From assembly GCA_949288585.1 (NCBI GenBank), contig CASEKR010000046.1:1-53919 (forward strand): a stretch of 53,919 nt of DNA, written 5' to 3'. The position numbers and the translations under genes were made by a program. Shown one piece after another: positions 45,519 to 53,919 of the stretch. Each line of letters starts with the position of its first letter. The first letter of the stretch is position 1. A model generated the notes under the pieces. That model saw nothing but the letters and a program-made list of their open reading frames with translations, was not told the DNA's origin and ran no database searches. This DNA comes from an uncultured Bacteroides sp. (GTDB taxonomy: Bacteria > Bacteroidota > Bacteroidia > Bacteroidales > Bacteroidaceae).

Positions 45519-45546
45519 GGGCAGTTCTTTTTAGAAAGAACTGCCC
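45519..45546. terminator. Bidirectional terminator between paaK and the small RNA
   Basis: GGGCAGTTCTTT-TTAG-AAAGAACTGCCC is a perfect 12-bp hairpin. On the minus strand it is followed by TTTTTCTTT, on the plus strand only by TTGTAT, so it is stronger for minus-strand transcripts, but it probably also ends the paaK transcript. Confidence 0.75.
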
Positions 45547-45552
45547 TTGTAT

Positions 45553-45713
45553 AAAAAAGCCGCACCGATGATGTGATGAAACTCCGAATGACATGGTTTG
45601 AGTGCTCGTCCTCTTTGTAATCCACCGACTCAAAGGTTACCCCGAAGGGCGTGGTCTCGGTATTTCATAAAATTTGATGAGTTTCCCGATCCAATCAATG
45701 CGGCTATATTTTC
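45553..45713 (-). ncRNA. Bacteroidales-1-type RNA (6S-like)
   Basis: The 5' segment AGCCGCA pairs with TGCGGCT at the 3' end, directly before six T residues (45553-45558). Further in, GAAACTC (45679-45685) pairs with GAGTTTC (45578-45584), giving one long rod with internal loops, as in 6S RNA. It lies downstream of rplT on the same strand and has a full Bacteroides promoter. From memory, the Bacteroidales-1 RNA family is described with just these features: promoter, terminator and rplT as upstream neighbour; it has been proposed to be the 6S RNA of this order. Confidence 0.75.
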
Positions 45714-45718
45714 TACAA

Positions 45719-45749
45719 CAAAAGTAGCGAGTTTCTTTGAAAGAAACAA
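45719..45749 (-). promoter_or_regulatory. Promoter of the Bacteroidales-1-type RNA
   Basis: Minus-strand TACTTTTG (45719-45726), a 20-base spacer and TTG (45747-45749). The start would be at about 45711-45713, exactly at the beginning of the predicted structure. Confidence 0.75.
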
Positions 45750-45812
45750 GAAAAATCGAAATATCTTTGTAAGATTTCAATATTTATTCACATTTCCCTC
45801 TTTCAGGAATGC

Positions 45813-45846
45813 AAAAGGTGCTGATTGCTTCCGCAACCAGCACCTT
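45813..45846 (-). terminator. Terminator of the infC-rpmI-rplT operon
   Basis: AAGGTGCTG (45815-45823) pairs with CAGCACCTT (45838-45846); on the minus strand the stem runs into TTTTG. It is 30 bases past the rplT stop. Confidence 0.65.
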
Positions 45847-45875
45847 CAACAGGAATTTATTAACCAATAACCTTT

Positions 45876-46226
45876 TTATGCAGCCTTCACCTTGGCAACA
45901 ATGGCTTTAAATGCTTCCGGATGGTTCATAGCCAAATCGGCCAGAACTTTACGGTTAATCTCAATGCCAGCTTTGTGCAAAGCACCCATCAGTTTAGAAT
46001 AGGACATGCCTTCCAAACGGGCTGCTGCATTGATACGCTGAATCCACAGAGCACGGAAGTTTCTCTTCTTGTTCTTACGGTCGCGGAAAGCATATGTCAA
46101 ACCTTTCTCCCAAGTATTCTTGGCAACGGTCCACACATTCTTTCTGGCGCCGAAATAACCTCTGGTTAATTTCAGGATTTTCTTTCTTCTTGCTCTTGAA
46201 GCAACATGATTTACTGATCTTGGCAT
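45876..46226 (-). CDS. rplT: Ribosomal protein L20
   Basis: A 116-residue basic protein starting [20 protein letters not shown], with the conserved [20 protein letters not shown] and [20 protein letters not shown]. It binds 23S rRNA early in assembly of the large subunit. In many bacteria it also represses its own operon by binding the leader. Follows rpmI after 97 bases. Confidence 0.97.
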   Translation of the reverse strand: MPRSVNHVASRARRKKILKLTRGYFGARKNVWTVAKNTWEKGLTYAFRDRKNKKRNFRALWIQRINAAARLEGMSYSKLMGALHKAGIEINRKVLADLAMNHPEAFKAIVAKVKAA

Positions 46227-46323
46227 AGTTTTACTTGTTTTTTGAATGTTAGCGCCGTTACTTCACGCAGCGGGCTTAAAGCTAATGCATTCGGTTAATA
46301 ACTTTAAATACTTTGAAAACGCT

Positions 46324-46521
46324 TTATCTCAATACTAAGAGTTCTTTTACCTGGCGAACGTTTGCTGCGTCAACCAACGTAGAATAACACAGATTTCTTT
46401 TCTGCTTCTTAGTTTTCTTAGTCAGGATGTGACTATGAAAAGCGTGCTTTCTTTTGATTTTACCCGTTCCGGTAAGAGTGAATCTTTTTTTGGCACCGGA
46501 GTTAGTCTTGATCTTTGGCAT
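46324..46521 (-). CDS. rpmI: Ribosomal protein L35
   Basis: A 65-residue basic protein, [20 protein letters not shown], with [20 protein letters not shown] and the end VKELLVLR. Standard length for bL35. It lies between infC and rplT in the usual order of this operon. Confidence 0.97.
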   Translation of the reverse strand: MPKIKTNSGAKKRFTLTGTGKIKRKHAFHSHILTKKTKKQKRNLCYSTLVDAANVRQVKELLVLR

Positions 46522-46558
46522 TTTACTTGTTTTTTAATTATTAAACTATATGTACCTT

Positions 46559-47158
46559 TTATTCTACCTCTTCTTCTTTGGCAACCGCAGAAGGTTCAAC
46601 TTTTTGAACCACTGGCTTGGAAGGCTTCTTGGCAACCCCTTTCTTGGGCGACAACTGGATAGTCATCCGTTTTCCCTCCAACAATGGCATTTGGTCAACC
46701 TTTGCATATTCTTCCAAGTCGTTGGCAAAACGCAACAGCAACACTTCTCCTTGTTCCTTGAACAATATGGAACGGCCTTTAAAGAACACGTATGCCCGTA
46801 CCTTATCGCCATCTTCCAGGAATCCTATGGCGTGCTTCAACTTGAAATTATAGTCATGATCATCTGTCTGAGGACCGAAGCGTATCTCCTTTACGTTGAC
46901 CTTCACCTGCTTTGCCTTTTGTTCTTTCTGACGTTTCTTCAGCTGGTAAAGAAATTTAGAGTAATCAATAATGCGGCACACAGGAGGTTGTGCATTAGGA
47001 GAAATTTCTACGAGATCCGCTTGATGTTCTTCGGCCAATCTTAAGGCCTGTGCAATCGGATAAACTTTCGATTCCACTTCATCGCCCACAATGCGGACTT
47101 CTTTGGCACGGATTTGTTCATTAATCCGATGTTGCCCTTTTAAATTGTCATTCTTCAT
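46559..47158 (-). CDS. infC: Translation initiation factor IF-3
   Basis: A 199-residue factor. The N-terminal domain starts near [20 protein letters not shown] and contains [20 protein letters not shown]; the C-terminal domain contains [20 protein letters not shown]. The C-terminal 25 residues ([20 protein letters not shown]) are an extra charged tail beyond the usual end. It starts with ATG, not with the rare AUU used in enterobacteria. First gene of the infC-rpmI-rplT operon. Confidence 0.97.
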   Translation of the reverse strand: MKNDNLKGQHRINEQIRAKEVRIVGDEVESKVYPIAQALRLAEEHQADLVEISPNAQPPVCRIIDYSKFLYQLKKRQKEQKAKQVKVNVKEIRFGPQTDDHDYNFKLKHAIGFLEDGDKVRAYVFFKGRSILFKEQGEVLLLRFANDLEEYAKVDQMPLLEGKRMTIQLSPKKGVAKKPSKPVVQKVEPSAVAKEEEVE

Positions 47159-47226
47159 TAATACGCATTAATACGTTTACTTCCGTTTTTCCTTTTTTAA
47201 TTACTCTTTTGGATTACTTTATCAAC

Positions 47227-47287
47227 GTAAAGGCATTTCCCGAAATCCTCATTCAAGGCCATGCCTTTACAATTGGGCGCAAAGTTA
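47227..47287 (-). promoter_or_regulatory. infC leader: -7 box and 10-bp hairpin
   Basis: TAACTTTG (47280-47287) overlaps the thrS stop codon. Just downstream, GTAAAGGCAT (47261-47270) pairs perfectly with ATGCCTTTAC (47227-47236), so the hairpin would form the very 5' end of the transcript. It has no T-run and is not a terminator. It may be the L20 or IF-3 autoregulation site, but no -33 box is clear. Confidence 0.45.
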
Positions 47288-49225
47288 CCACTTATTTATC
47301 ATATTCTGAACTTCTTCACTTATTTTTTTAGCGAAATCCTCGATTTTCATTGTACCCTGGTCGCCTTCTCCTTGTTTGCGCACCGAAATTTCGCCATTCT
47401 CTGCTTCCTTCTCGCCCACAATCAACATATAAGGAATACGTTTCATTTCATTGTCGCGAATCTTACGCCCGATTTTCTCGTTGCGTTCATCCACAATGGC
47501 ACGGATATCGTATTTCTTCAATACCTGCTTCACTTCGTTGGCATAATCATTGAACTTCTCGCTGATGGGCAGAATGGCGACTTGATCGGGAGTCAACCAC
47601 AAGGGGAATTTACCCGCCGTATGCTCAATAAGAACAGCCACAAAACGCTCCATCGAACCGAAAGGCGCACGGTGAATCATCACCGGACGATGTTTCTGAT
47701 TGTCCGCACCGGTATATTCCAGTTCAAAACGCTCCGGCAAGTTATAGTCCACCTGGATAGTACCCAACTGCCAGCGACGTCCGATGGCATCCTTCACCAT
47801 AAAGTCCAGTTTCGGGCCATAGAAAGCTGCTTCGCCATATTCAATCTTAGCCTTCAACCCCTTCTCTGCACAAGCCTCTACAATGGCCTGCTCGGCTTTC
47901 TCCCAGTTCTCGTCGCTACCGATGTATTTTTCTCGGTTTTCCTTGTCGCGCAAAGAAATCTGCGCTTCAAAATTCTCGAAGTTCATGGAACGGAACACGA
48001 TGGAAATAATGTCCATCACCCGCAAGAATTCTTCCTTCACCTGGTCGGGACGGCAGAAGATGTGGGCATCGTCCTGCGTAAAACTGCGCACGCGCGTTAA
48101 ACCGTGCAGTTCACCACTTTGTTCATAGCGGCATACCGTGCCGAACTCTGCAATACGCAACGGCAGGTCTTTGTACGAGCGGGGAGAGTTCTTATAAATC
48201 ATGCAGTGATGCGGGCAGTTCATTGGCTTCAAGAAGTACTCTTCTCCCTCTTCCGGCGTATGGATGGGCTGGAATGAGTCTTTACCATACTTGGCATAGT
48301 GACCGGAAGTAATATACAGCAGTTTATTGCCGATGGGCGGACAGATTACTTCCTGGTAATCATACCGAGCCTGAATGCGACGCAAAAACTCCTGCAAGCG
48401 CAGACGGACGGCAGCACCTTTCGGAAGCCACATTGGAAGACCTTTGCCCACTGTATCCGAGAACATGAACAGGTCCATTTCCTTACCAATCTTACGATGG
48501 TCCCGCTTCTTGGCTTCTTCCAACAGAACCAAGTATTCATCCAGCATCTTCTTCTTCGGGAAGGTGATGCCATAGATACGGGTCATCATCTTGCGGTCTT
48601 CCTGTCCACGCCAATAAGCACCGGCCACAGATGTCAATTTGATGGCCTTGATGGGAGCCGTCGTCATCAAGTGCGGACCACGGCACAGGTCGGTAAAGGC
48701 GCCTTGTGTATAAGTGGTGATGTGGCCATCCTCCAATTCAGAAATCAGTTCACATTTATAAGTTTCTCCACGGTCGCCGAACATCTTCAATGCATCGGCC
48801 TTCGCGATGTCTTGACGCACCACTGGCTCTTTCCTGGCAGCCAATTCTACCATTTTCTTTTCAATGGCAGGCAGGTCAGCCTCTTTAATAGGCGTTTCGC
48901 CCGGGTCGACATCGTAATAGAAACCATTTTCTATGGCAGGCCCGATGCCGAACTGTATGCCCGGATACAATTCCTGCAATGCTTCGGCCAACAAGTGTGC
49001 GCTGGTGTGCCAGAAGGTATGCTTTCCTTGCTCGTCTTCCCATTTATACAAAACGACATTGGCATCCGTCATGATAGGACGTCCCAAGTCATAAGTTTCA
49101 CCGTTTACGCCACAAGCCAATACGTCTTGTGCCAACCGGGTACTGATGCTTTCTGCAATCTGTAAGCCCGTCACTCCTTCGTTATACTCGCGAACAGAGC
49201 CGTCAGGAAATGTAATTTTTATCAT
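47285..49225 (-). CDS. thrS: Threonine-tRNA ligase
   Basis: A 646-residue class II synthetase. From the N-terminus: TGS domain ([20 protein letters not shown]), editing domain with [11 protein letters not shown] and CRGPHL, catalytic core with zinc ligands in [11 protein letters not shown] and later histidines, the class II motif 2 [20 protein letters not shown], and the anticodon-binding C-terminus ([20 protein letters not shown]). The open frame begins with a TTG at 49231; the ATG at 49225 (MIKITFPDG) is the likely start. Confidence 0.96.
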   Translation of the reverse strand: MIKITFPDGSVREYNEGVTGLQIAESISTRLAQDVLACGVNGETYDLGRPIMTDANVVLYKWEDEQGKHTFWHTSAHLLAEALQELYPGIQFGIGPAIENGFYYDVDPGETPIKEADLPAIEKKMVELAARKEPVVRQDIAKADALKMFGDRGETYKCELISELEDGHITTYTQGAFTDLCRGPHLMTTAPIKAIKLTSVAGAYWRGQEDRKMMTRIYGITFPKKKMLDEYLVLLEEAKKRDHRKIGKEMDLFMFSDTVGKGLPMWLPKGAAVRLRLQEFLRRIQARYDYQEVICPPIGNKLLYITSGHYAKYGKDSFQPIHTPEEGEEYFLKPMNCPHHCMIYKNSPRSYKDLPLRIAEFGTVCRYEQSGELHGLTRVRSFTQDDAHIFCRPDQVKEEFLRVMDIISIVFRSMNFENFEAQISLRDKENREKYIGSDENWEKAEQAIVEACAEKGLKAKIEYGEAAFYGPKLDFMVKDAIGRRWQLGTIQVDYNLPERFELEYTGADNQKHRPVMIHRAPFGSMERFVAVLIEHTAGKFPLWLTPDQVAILPISEKFNDYANEVKQVLKKYDIRAIVDERNEKIGRKIRDNEMKRIPYMLIVGEKEAENGEISVRKQGEGDQGTMKIEDFAKKISEEVQNMINKW

Positions 49226-49255
49226 AATCAACAGTTTTCTTCATTTATCAGGCCG

Positions 49256-49263
49256 CAAAATTA
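49256..49263 (-). promoter_or_regulatory. -7 box of thrS
   Basis: TAATTTTG on the minus strand, 31 bases before the ATG; no clear -33 box. The leader is too short for a T-box. Confidence 0.4.
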
Positions 49264-49303
49264 ACTAATTATTCGCTGATTTTCTATTTTTTATTTGAAA
49301 ATG

Positions 49304-51355
49304 TCACTCCGAAACATCGGTAAAGCGTTTAATGATGTTATAAGCAGAAACAATCCCTAATTCGCCGGCCTTACTCAGGTCTGCAATGCCTTGCTTGTTA
49401 TTACCCAGGAAGATACGTGTCAGTCCACGGTTGAAATAAGCTTCCGCAAAGTTCGGATTCAGTTCGATGGCCTTGTCATAGTCAGCCAGTGCCGCCCGGT
49501 AATCCTTCAACATCGAAAGCACATTGCCCCGGTTGTAATAGCCATATACGAAATCCGGTGCCAGGCGGATGACATTATCCAAGTCACTACGCACAATTTC
49601 ATAATCTACGGCTCTTACTCCCGCCCCTTGTTCAGTGGTACTTACTTGTTGTCCGGCATCTTCCCGCAAAGTTGTTTCAGCCTTCTTGTACTCCAACTCT
49701 TTATAACGTACCAAGGCACGCATGAAATAAGCAGGGAAGAAATTGTCATCCAACAAAATGCTCTGCGTGAAGTCGTCTATCGAACTGGCAAAATCCTGCA
49801 CCAGATAAAAATCCAGTCCCCGCATAAAACAAATCACCGCATCCTGTGAGTTCTCCACAATCTCTGCCGTATGGGCATTGATAAATTCAAAGTGGAAACG
49901 TACCTGTTCTTCGGTCAAAGGAGCTTCCATATTCGTAATGCGCAGAGGCTTCGGGAATATCTTCTCTTGGTTCAGCGAATCAATGAAACTATAAAAATGC
50001 ACCGTATGTTTCACGTCACTCACCTTCTCATAATAAGTCAACGCATACAACGGTTCCAGTTTGATAGTGACATTCTTGTTCTGCACCCTTCCACGATAAT
50101 CGCTCGTATAGCGTTGACCCATTTCTGAGTCATCAGCCACAACTACTTTACGATAGTTCCGGATGTTTTTATCAGATTTCTTGCGGGTTTTCCCTTCGTC
50201 CGAAGTCTCTGCGTCGTCCCCAGACTGTTTTTTCTCCTCATCTGCATTCTGTGCCGTCAAGTTCTTGTTACGCCGGTCTATCTCCATTTGCATCAACAGA
50301 AGTTCATCCTGTTCAGCCCCCTTTTGGTCGCCCATCTTCCGACGCGCTTCAGCCCGATAATAATAACCAGTGGTAAAGTTGGGATATTCTTCTATGACTC
50401 TTGAATAATCACTGACAGATCCTGCGTAATCACCGGTCTGTGCACGCAACAGACCACGGTTGAAGGTTGCCATCATATTATCCGGCTCCATCTCCAGGAC
50501 AAAGTCGAAATCCTCAATCGCCCGGTTGTCATCGCCCACTTGCGCACGCAGCAAGCCTCGGTTATAGTGTCCTAAGAAATTATTGGGGTCAATGTCAAGC
50601 GCCAAATCATAATCCCGCATGGCGCCTCGCAGGTTATTCTGATGGAAACGTGCCAAAGCACGGTTGATATAATACCCAGCATTACGGGCACTTAAATGGA
50701 TAGCTTGGTCCAAATCGTCTTCGGCTTTTTTATATTCGCCTTGCGACATATAGACAATAGCCCGTGCTCCCCATCCGTCCGGCTCGTAACGCTCCAGTTC
50801 AATAGCCTTATTAAAATCAGCCAAAGCTTGTATGGTGTCGTTCTGGCGCAAGTTCACCTCGCCCCGCATCAGATAAGCAGGCATATAACGGGGGGAAACC
50901 TTCAGCAATTTGCCCAAGTCATCTTTGGCTGCCACATAATCCTTCTTCTGTATGTGGCACAACGACAGATTGTGCCACAATACCAGATTCTCGGGATCAT
51001 ATTTCAAAGCAGTGCGATAATCATCGATAGCCCCGTCAAAATTATTCTGGCGGATGCGTGCCAAACCTCTTATCTGGTAAGCCCCCACGACAAACGGGTT
51101 TCGGCGGATGGCTTCGTCACAATCCGCTTCCGCTCCTTGGTAGTCATCGAGATTGATTTTGGCCAATCCCCGAAAGAAGTAAGGCTCAAACAAATAAGGT
51201 TTAGCGTTTATAACCTGATTGAAATACTGGATGGAAAGCACGTAATCTTCAAAATACAAAGCATTCCGGGCAATGGTCATTACTCGTTCCGTATTGATTT
51301 GCGCATATAGCAACGTAGGTAACAGCAAAACAGCCGTCAATATTCTTTTCATCAT
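49304..51355 (-). CDS. Exported TPR protein
   Basis: A 683-residue protein with a signal peptide (MMKRILTAVLLLPTLLYAQ). Tetratricopeptide repeats cover nearly all of it: about ten in the first 350 residues (such as RNNLRGAMRDYDLALDIDPN and FLGHYNRGLLRAQVGDDNRA-type units) and further copies at the end (YRAALADYDKAIELNPNFAE). A charged non-TPR insert of about 60 residues lies near residue 370-430 (DDAETSDEGKTRKKSDKNIR). It is probably a periplasmic or outer-membrane-associated scaffold. The gene keeps a conserved place between def and thrS. Confidence 0.88.
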   Translation of the reverse strand: MMKRILTAVLLLPTLLYAQINTERVMTIARNALYFEDYVLSIQYFNQVINAKPYLFEPYFFRGLAKINLDDYQGAEADCDEAIRRNPFVVGAYQIRGLARIRQNNFDGAIDDYRTALKYDPENLVLWHNLSLCHIQKKDYVAAKDDLGKLLKVSPRYMPAYLMRGEVNLRQNDTIQALADFNKAIELERYEPDGWGARAIVYMSQGEYKKAEDDLDQAIHLSARNAGYYINRALARFHQNNLRGAMRDYDLALDIDPNNFLGHYNRGLLRAQVGDDNRAIEDFDFVLEMEPDNMMATFNRGLLRAQTGDYAGSVSDYSRVIEEYPNFTTGYYYRAEARRKMGDQKGAEQDELLLMQMEIDRRNKNLTAQNADEEKKQSGDDAETSDEGKTRKKSDKNIRNYRKVVVADDSEMGQRYTSDYRGRVQNKNVTIKLEPLYALTYYEKVSDVKHTVHFYSFIDSLNQEKIFPKPLRITNMEAPLTEEQVRFHFEFINAHTAEIVENSQDAVICFMRGLDFYLVQDFASSIDDFTQSILLDDNFFPAYFMRALVRYKELEYKKAETTLREDAGQQVSTTEQGAGVRAVDYEIVRSDLDNVIRLAPDFVYGYYNRGNVLSMLKDYRAALADYDKAIELNPNFAEAYFNRGLTRIFLGNNKQGIADLSKAGELGIVSAYNIIKRFTDVSE

Positions 51356-51384
51356 CTCGTGTTATGAATGCTTGTAAACGAGAA

Positions 51385-51414
51385 CAAAAGTAATGCTTTT
51401 CATTTATTTGGCAG
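51385..51414 (-). promoter_or_regulatory. Promoter of the TPR gene
   Basis: TACTTTTG (51385-51392), a 19-base spacer and CTG (51412-51414), a near match of the -33 TTG. Confidence 0.5.
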
Positions 51415-51477
51415 GATAAACAGAATACTTTTTATATTTTTTGAGCCTTTTACACCTTCTTATTTATACCGACCTGA

Positions 51478-52035
51478 CTACCTATGCAGGCTTTTCACTT
51501 TATACGTGCAAGATACCTTTCCTTTCAACATGGCATTCAGCTTTCCTCTCAGCATCTGCCGGCGGAGTGGCGACAAATGGTCGATAAACATTTTCCCTTC
51601 CAGATGGTCAAACTCATGCTGCATCACGCGGGCCAGATAACCCTCTACCACTTCATCGTGCGCCTCCAAGTTTTCATCCAAATACTGCACGCGAATCCTG
51701 TTGCCTCGCTTTACTGCTTCATGAATGCCGGGCAAACTCAGGCAGCCTTCGTCCATGGAAACCTCTTCACCGGCAACTTCCAGGATATGGGCATTGATAT
51801 ATGCCTTGCGGAAGCCCTTATACTCGGGAAAATCCTCTGACAGGACATCCAAGTTAACCACTACTACGCGGATAGGCAAGCCTACCTGCGGGGCCGCCAG
51901 TCCTACTCCGTCAGCCCTGTCCATGGTTTCAAACATATTATCTATTAGTTCCTTCAGGTTAGGATAATCCGTCGGGATGTCTTCTGCTACTTTTCTCAAT
52001 ACGGGTTGTCCGTACACATAGATAGGTAAAATCAT
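51478..52035 (-). CDS. def: Peptide deformylase
   Basis: A 185-residue metalloenzyme that removes the N-terminal formyl group from new proteins. All three motifs are present: [12 protein letters not shown] (motif 1), EGCLSLPGI with the metal-binding Cys (motif 2) and QHEFDHLEG with the two metal-binding His and catalytic Glu (motif 3). Length is normal. Follows ruvX after a repeat-rich gap of about 155 bases. Confidence 0.97.
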   Translation of the reverse strand: MILPIYVYGQPVLRKVAEDIPTDYPNLKELIDNMFETMDRADGVGLAAPQVGLPIRVVVVNLDVLSEDFPEYKGFRKAYINAHILEVAGEEVSMDEGCLSLPGIHEAVKRGNRIRVQYLDENLEAHDEVVEGYLARVMQHEFDHLEGKMFIDHLSPLRRQMLRGKLNAMLKGKVSCTYKVKSLHR

Positions 52036-52070
52036 ATTCTAATCAAATTAATTATAATCTAAACGATAAC

Positions 52071-52176
52071 TTAGTCGTTAAGTTCTTTAGTTCTTAAGTT
52101 TATGAGTTCATAAGTTCGTCAGTTGCAGCCTTACTGAAACTTAAAAACTCAAAAACTTTAGAACTTATAAACTCAC
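52071..52176. repeat. AGTTC/GAACT heptad-like repeat between ruvX and def
   Basis: Steps of seven bases (AGTTCTTTAGTTCTTAAGTT, TATGAGTTCATAAGTTCG) are followed by the inverted words ACTTAAAAACTCAAAAACTT and TAGAACTTATAAACTC. It is the same type of repeat as at 12772-12812 and forms a long imperfect hairpin. There is no gene. Confidence 0.6.
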
Positions 52177-52190
52177 CTACAAATTCCTAT

Positions 52191-52610
52191 TCAACAACCT
52201 CGCCGGCTTTCTAAATACGTTTGCAGAATAATAGTGGCACTGATTTCATCTACCAACGCCTTATCCTGACGAGCCTTTTTCTTCAATCCTCCATCCAACA
52301 TAGCCTGATGAGCCAACACCGAAGTGAAACGTTCATCAACGTATTCCACAGGCATATCCGGCAGCCTCCGCCGCAGGGAACGGACAAAAGGTTCAATATA
52401 CTTCATACTCTCCGATGGCTCGTTGTTCATCTGCTTGGGCAGCCCCACCAGAATACGTTCCACGGGTTCCCTGGCCACGTAATCCTGCACAAACTGCAAT
52501 AATTGGTGCGTCGGCACAGTGGTCAGCCCGTTCGCTATCATCTGCAACGTATCGGTCACGGCAATACCCGTCCGCTTGCGTCCATAATCGATGGCCAATA
52601 TTCTACTCAT
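52191..52610 (-). CDS. ruvX: Putative pre-16S rRNA nuclease / Holliday junction resolvase YqgF
   Basis: A 139-residue RNase H-fold protein. The start MSRILAIDYGRKRTGIAVTD carries the first catalytic Asp; ILVGLPKQMNNEPS and VEYVDERFTSVLA hold the next acidic motifs; the C-terminal DKALVDEISATIILQTYL ends the fold. Its role is in 5' end processing of 16S rRNA (YqgF). It starts 6 bases after the Rpn-type gene stop, so it is probably co-transcribed with it. Confidence 0.93.
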   Translation of the reverse strand: MSRILAIDYGRKRTGIAVTDTLQMIANGLTTVPTHQLLQFVQDYVAREPVERILVGLPKQMNNEPSESMKYIEPFVRSLRRRLPDMPVEYVDERFTSVLAHQAMLDGGLKKKARQDKALVDEISATIILQTYLESRRGC

Positions 52611-52616
52611 AAGCAG

Positions 52617-53630
52617 TCAAAGATTGGCAATTTCTTCTGGAGCCAGGCCTGTGGACTGTACAATGACATCCGGTGGTAAACCCAAGGCCTTCATTTTTCG
52701 GGCCATCTGCAAGCGTTCTTCTTGTCGCCCTTTAGCTAATCCTTCGGCCAGTCCTTCTGCACGGCCTTCTGCACGGCCTTCTGCACGGCCCTCTGCCAAG
52801 CCTTCTGCACGGCCCTCTGCCAAGCCTTCTGCACGGCCCTCTGCCAAGCCTTCTGCACGACCTTCGGCACGGCCTTCAATCCGCCCCTCCAACTTCGCCG
52901 TGCCAAGCACGTCGTTCTGTATCATCAACGCATTGATATGCTCATCGTATGCATGGCGTTCTGCGTCATTCATCGAAAAATATTTCAACTTTTCACGGGC
53001 CTCCTCCAGTCCGGGAGCAGTAGTATCTTCACGAATCACGCCATCTTTCAGATAACGCATCCACTCCTCCAACGGCGTAACAGCTTTCTGGTTAAACTCA
53101 TTCACGCGGATTAAGATGTATTCCGGAAATACATCAGCCGGCAGGCGGGTCACAATGGCATCTTGTTCCTTCGCACGGATATGCAACAGGTCGCCCGTAT
53201 GCACGCCCACAAAGTTATTCTGTCCGTGATACAGGTAATCAGCCCCTTGGCCGATGTCAAAATAAAGGATGCTGATGGAATAAACCTTTTTCACCTGATC
53301 GTAACCGCTACCCAAACGGATATGTTCCGTAATGGCTTTGGCCACGCCGTAAAGGATGCGCTCCAAGTAATAGAGTTCACGCGTATTCTGCACCTCGATG
53401 ATGATAATCTCACCCTTGGAATTGCGCGCCTTGATATCCACCCTATTGAATTTATCCTCTGCCGAAAGCTGGTTGCTCTCACTCTCCAGAATCTCTTCGA
53501 TAGTGACCGGTTCTCCCAAGAACACGGTCAAGAAACCTTCCAGCACGCCAAAATTGGCCTTCTGGCGCAACAGGCGCTTGATGGCCCAATCGAAACGGAT
53601 GTATTGATCTTTCAGTCCTGCCATAGTCAT
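52617..53630 (-). CDS. Rpn-family PD-(D/E)XK nuclease/transposase-like protein
   Basis: A 337-residue second member of the Rpn-type family. The opening (YIRFDWAIKRLLRQKANFGV) and the active site (RVDIKARNSKGEIIIIEVQN: Asp, then Glu-x-Gln) are intact, and YYLERILYGVAKAITEHI follows as in relatives. A long run of EGRA/EGLA four-residue repeats lies near residue 250-300, then a conserved tail (RKMKALGLPPDVIVQSTGLA). It differs from the 15532-16446 protein in sequence but has the same layout. Transcribed ahead of ruvX. Confidence 0.85.
   Translation of the reverse strand: MTMAGLKDQYIRFDWAIKRLLRQKANFGVLEGFLTVFLGEPVTIEEILESESNQLSAEDKFNRVDIKARNSKGEIIIIEVQNTRELYYLERILYGVAKAITEHIRLGSGYDQVKKVYSISILYFDIGQGADYLYHGQNNFVGVHTGDLLHIRAKEQDAIVTRLPADVFPEYILIRVNEFNQKAVTPLEEWMRYLKDGVIREDTTAPGLEEAREKLKYFSMNDAERHAYDEHINALMIQNDVLGTAKLEGRIEGRAEGRAEGLAEGRAEGLAEGRAEGLAEGRAEGRAEGRAEGLAEGLAKGRQEERLQMARKMKALGLPPDVIVQSTGLAPEEIANL
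52738..52885. repeat. 12-bp tandem repeat inside the second Rpn-type gene
   Basis: About twelve units of CTTCTGCACGGC, CTTCTGCCAAGC or CTCTGCC-type variants code for (EGRA) and (EGLA). The order of the two unit types is mixed, suggesting repeated slippage or unequal exchange. Confidence 0.8.
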
Positions 53631-53658
53631 ATCCCTGTTTAGAAAAATAAACCTAAGG

Positions 53659-53710
53659 GTTAGCCCGCTAAAACTAAGGTTTAGCCTGCTAAAGTGAAGG
53701 TTTAGCGAGC
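53659..53710. repeat. 21-bp palindromic tandem repeat in the Rpn gene leader
   Basis: Units GTTAGCCCGCTAAAACTAAG(G) and TTTAGCCTGCTAAAGTGAAG(G), then a partial TTTAGCGAGC. This is the same 21-bp TTTAGC-N2-GCTAAA design as at 17093-17153, here placed between promoter and start codon. Confidence 0.75.
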
Positions 53711-53728
53711 CATGTTCCTATCACTTTG

Positions 53729-53760
53729 CAAAGATAAAGGTTATATGGGAGATATACAAA
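53729..53760 (-). promoter_or_regulatory. Promoter of the second Rpn-type gene and ruvX
   Basis: TATCTTTG (53729-53736), a 20-base spacer and TTTG (53757-53760) on the minus strand, a full consensus match. The leader of about 90 bases carries the 21-bp palindromic array. Confidence 0.7.
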
Positions 53761-53762
53761 TA

Positions 53763-53796
53763 AAAGAGGGCATCCCGATTGTGGGATGCCCTCTTT
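53763..53796 (-). terminator. Terminator of the OmpA-like gene
   Basis: AAAGAGGGCATCCC-GATTGT-GGGATGCCCTCTTT, a perfect 14-bp stem. On the minus strand it ends in TTTTATTTG. It separates the OmpA-like gene from the Rpn-ruvX unit. Confidence 0.85.
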
Positions 53797-53824
53797 GTTT
53801 AAAAACCAGTTATCTTATAAAGTA

Positions 53825-53919
53825 TTACTCAAGAATAACCACACGGTTCAAGAAGTTCTTACCGAACATATTCTCAGTACCGCCGAAGCCTACGAGTTCG
53901 AGTTGGTCTTTATCAACGC
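53825..53919 (-). CDS. 3' end of an OmpA-family protein (partial)
   Basis: The last 30 codons of a minus-strand gene that continues beyond the window: VDKDQLELVGFGGTENMFGK then NFLNRVVILE and a stop at 53825. The pattern (x-G-x-G-G-x-x-x-x-x, then L-N-R-V-V-I) is the end of the OmpA peptidoglycan-binding domain. Too short for a firm call. Confidence 0.6.
   Translation of the reverse strand, partial: VDKDQLELVGFGGTENMFGKNFLNRVVILE

Overview
The window is from a gut-type Bacteroidota genome, most likely Bacteroides or a close relative such as Phocaeicola. The signs are promoters of the Bacteroides type (TTTG, 19-21 bases, TAnnTTTG), a UpxY-family antiterminator, a BspA-like leucine-rich-repeat protein, Rpn-type PD-(D/E)XK proteins, and a candidate Bacteroidales-1 (6S-like) RNA just downstream of rplT.

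1-24,440 (minus strand) is a capsule or exopolysaccharide locus. It begins at about 24,400 with a WbpM/PglF-type sugar-nucleotide dehydratase, a Wza-type exporter and a Wzz-type chain-length protein. Next come upxY with its own promoter, a small antitoxin-like gene, an Rpn-type gene, an unknown gene and a Wzx-type flippase. The variable part follows: DegT aminotransferase, ATP-grasp ligase, pyruvyltransferase, GNAT acetyltransferase, two GT2 and one GT4 glycosyltransferases, an EpsG-type polymerase, a hexapeptide acyltransferase and a polysaccharide deacetylase. A toxin-antitoxin-like pair, a WbpV-type reductase, a WbuC cupin and a WecA/WbpL-type initiating transferase close the locus. The dehydratase, reductase and initiating transferase together suggest a first sugar of the QuiNAc/FucNAc type. 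The core at about 4.8-10.6 kb is clearly AT-rich, and the change in composition falls inside the ATP-grasp gene. The promoters of upxY and of the first export operon are each followed at the same distance by a nearly identical leader with a small covarying hairpin. This is a candidate UpxY recognition element.

24,440-30,600 holds a small secreted LRR protein whose stop codon is followed in frame by eight 24-bp palindromic repeats, an ABC-F ATPase with a shifted C-terminal frame, and grpE-dnaJ. After dnaJ comes an unassigned structured RNA with a strong terminator.

30,640-40,580 (plus strand) is a run of seven exported proteins: a PEGA-like/barrel protein, a seven-repeat FN3 lipoprotein, a large BspA-like LRR lipoprotein, three unknown secreted proteins including one that looks NTF2-like, and a transglutaminase-like protein. 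This is the best candidate for an undescribed envelope or surface system.

40,650-53,919 is housekeeping: tRNA-Thr(CGT), mltG, iorA-iorB-paaK, then on the minus strand rplT, rpmI, infC, thrS, a large TPR protein, def, ruvX, a second Rpn-type gene and the 3' end of an OmpA-like gene.

The gaps between genes carry several families of dispersed palindromic repeats, including one nested inside another with a 5-bp target duplication.
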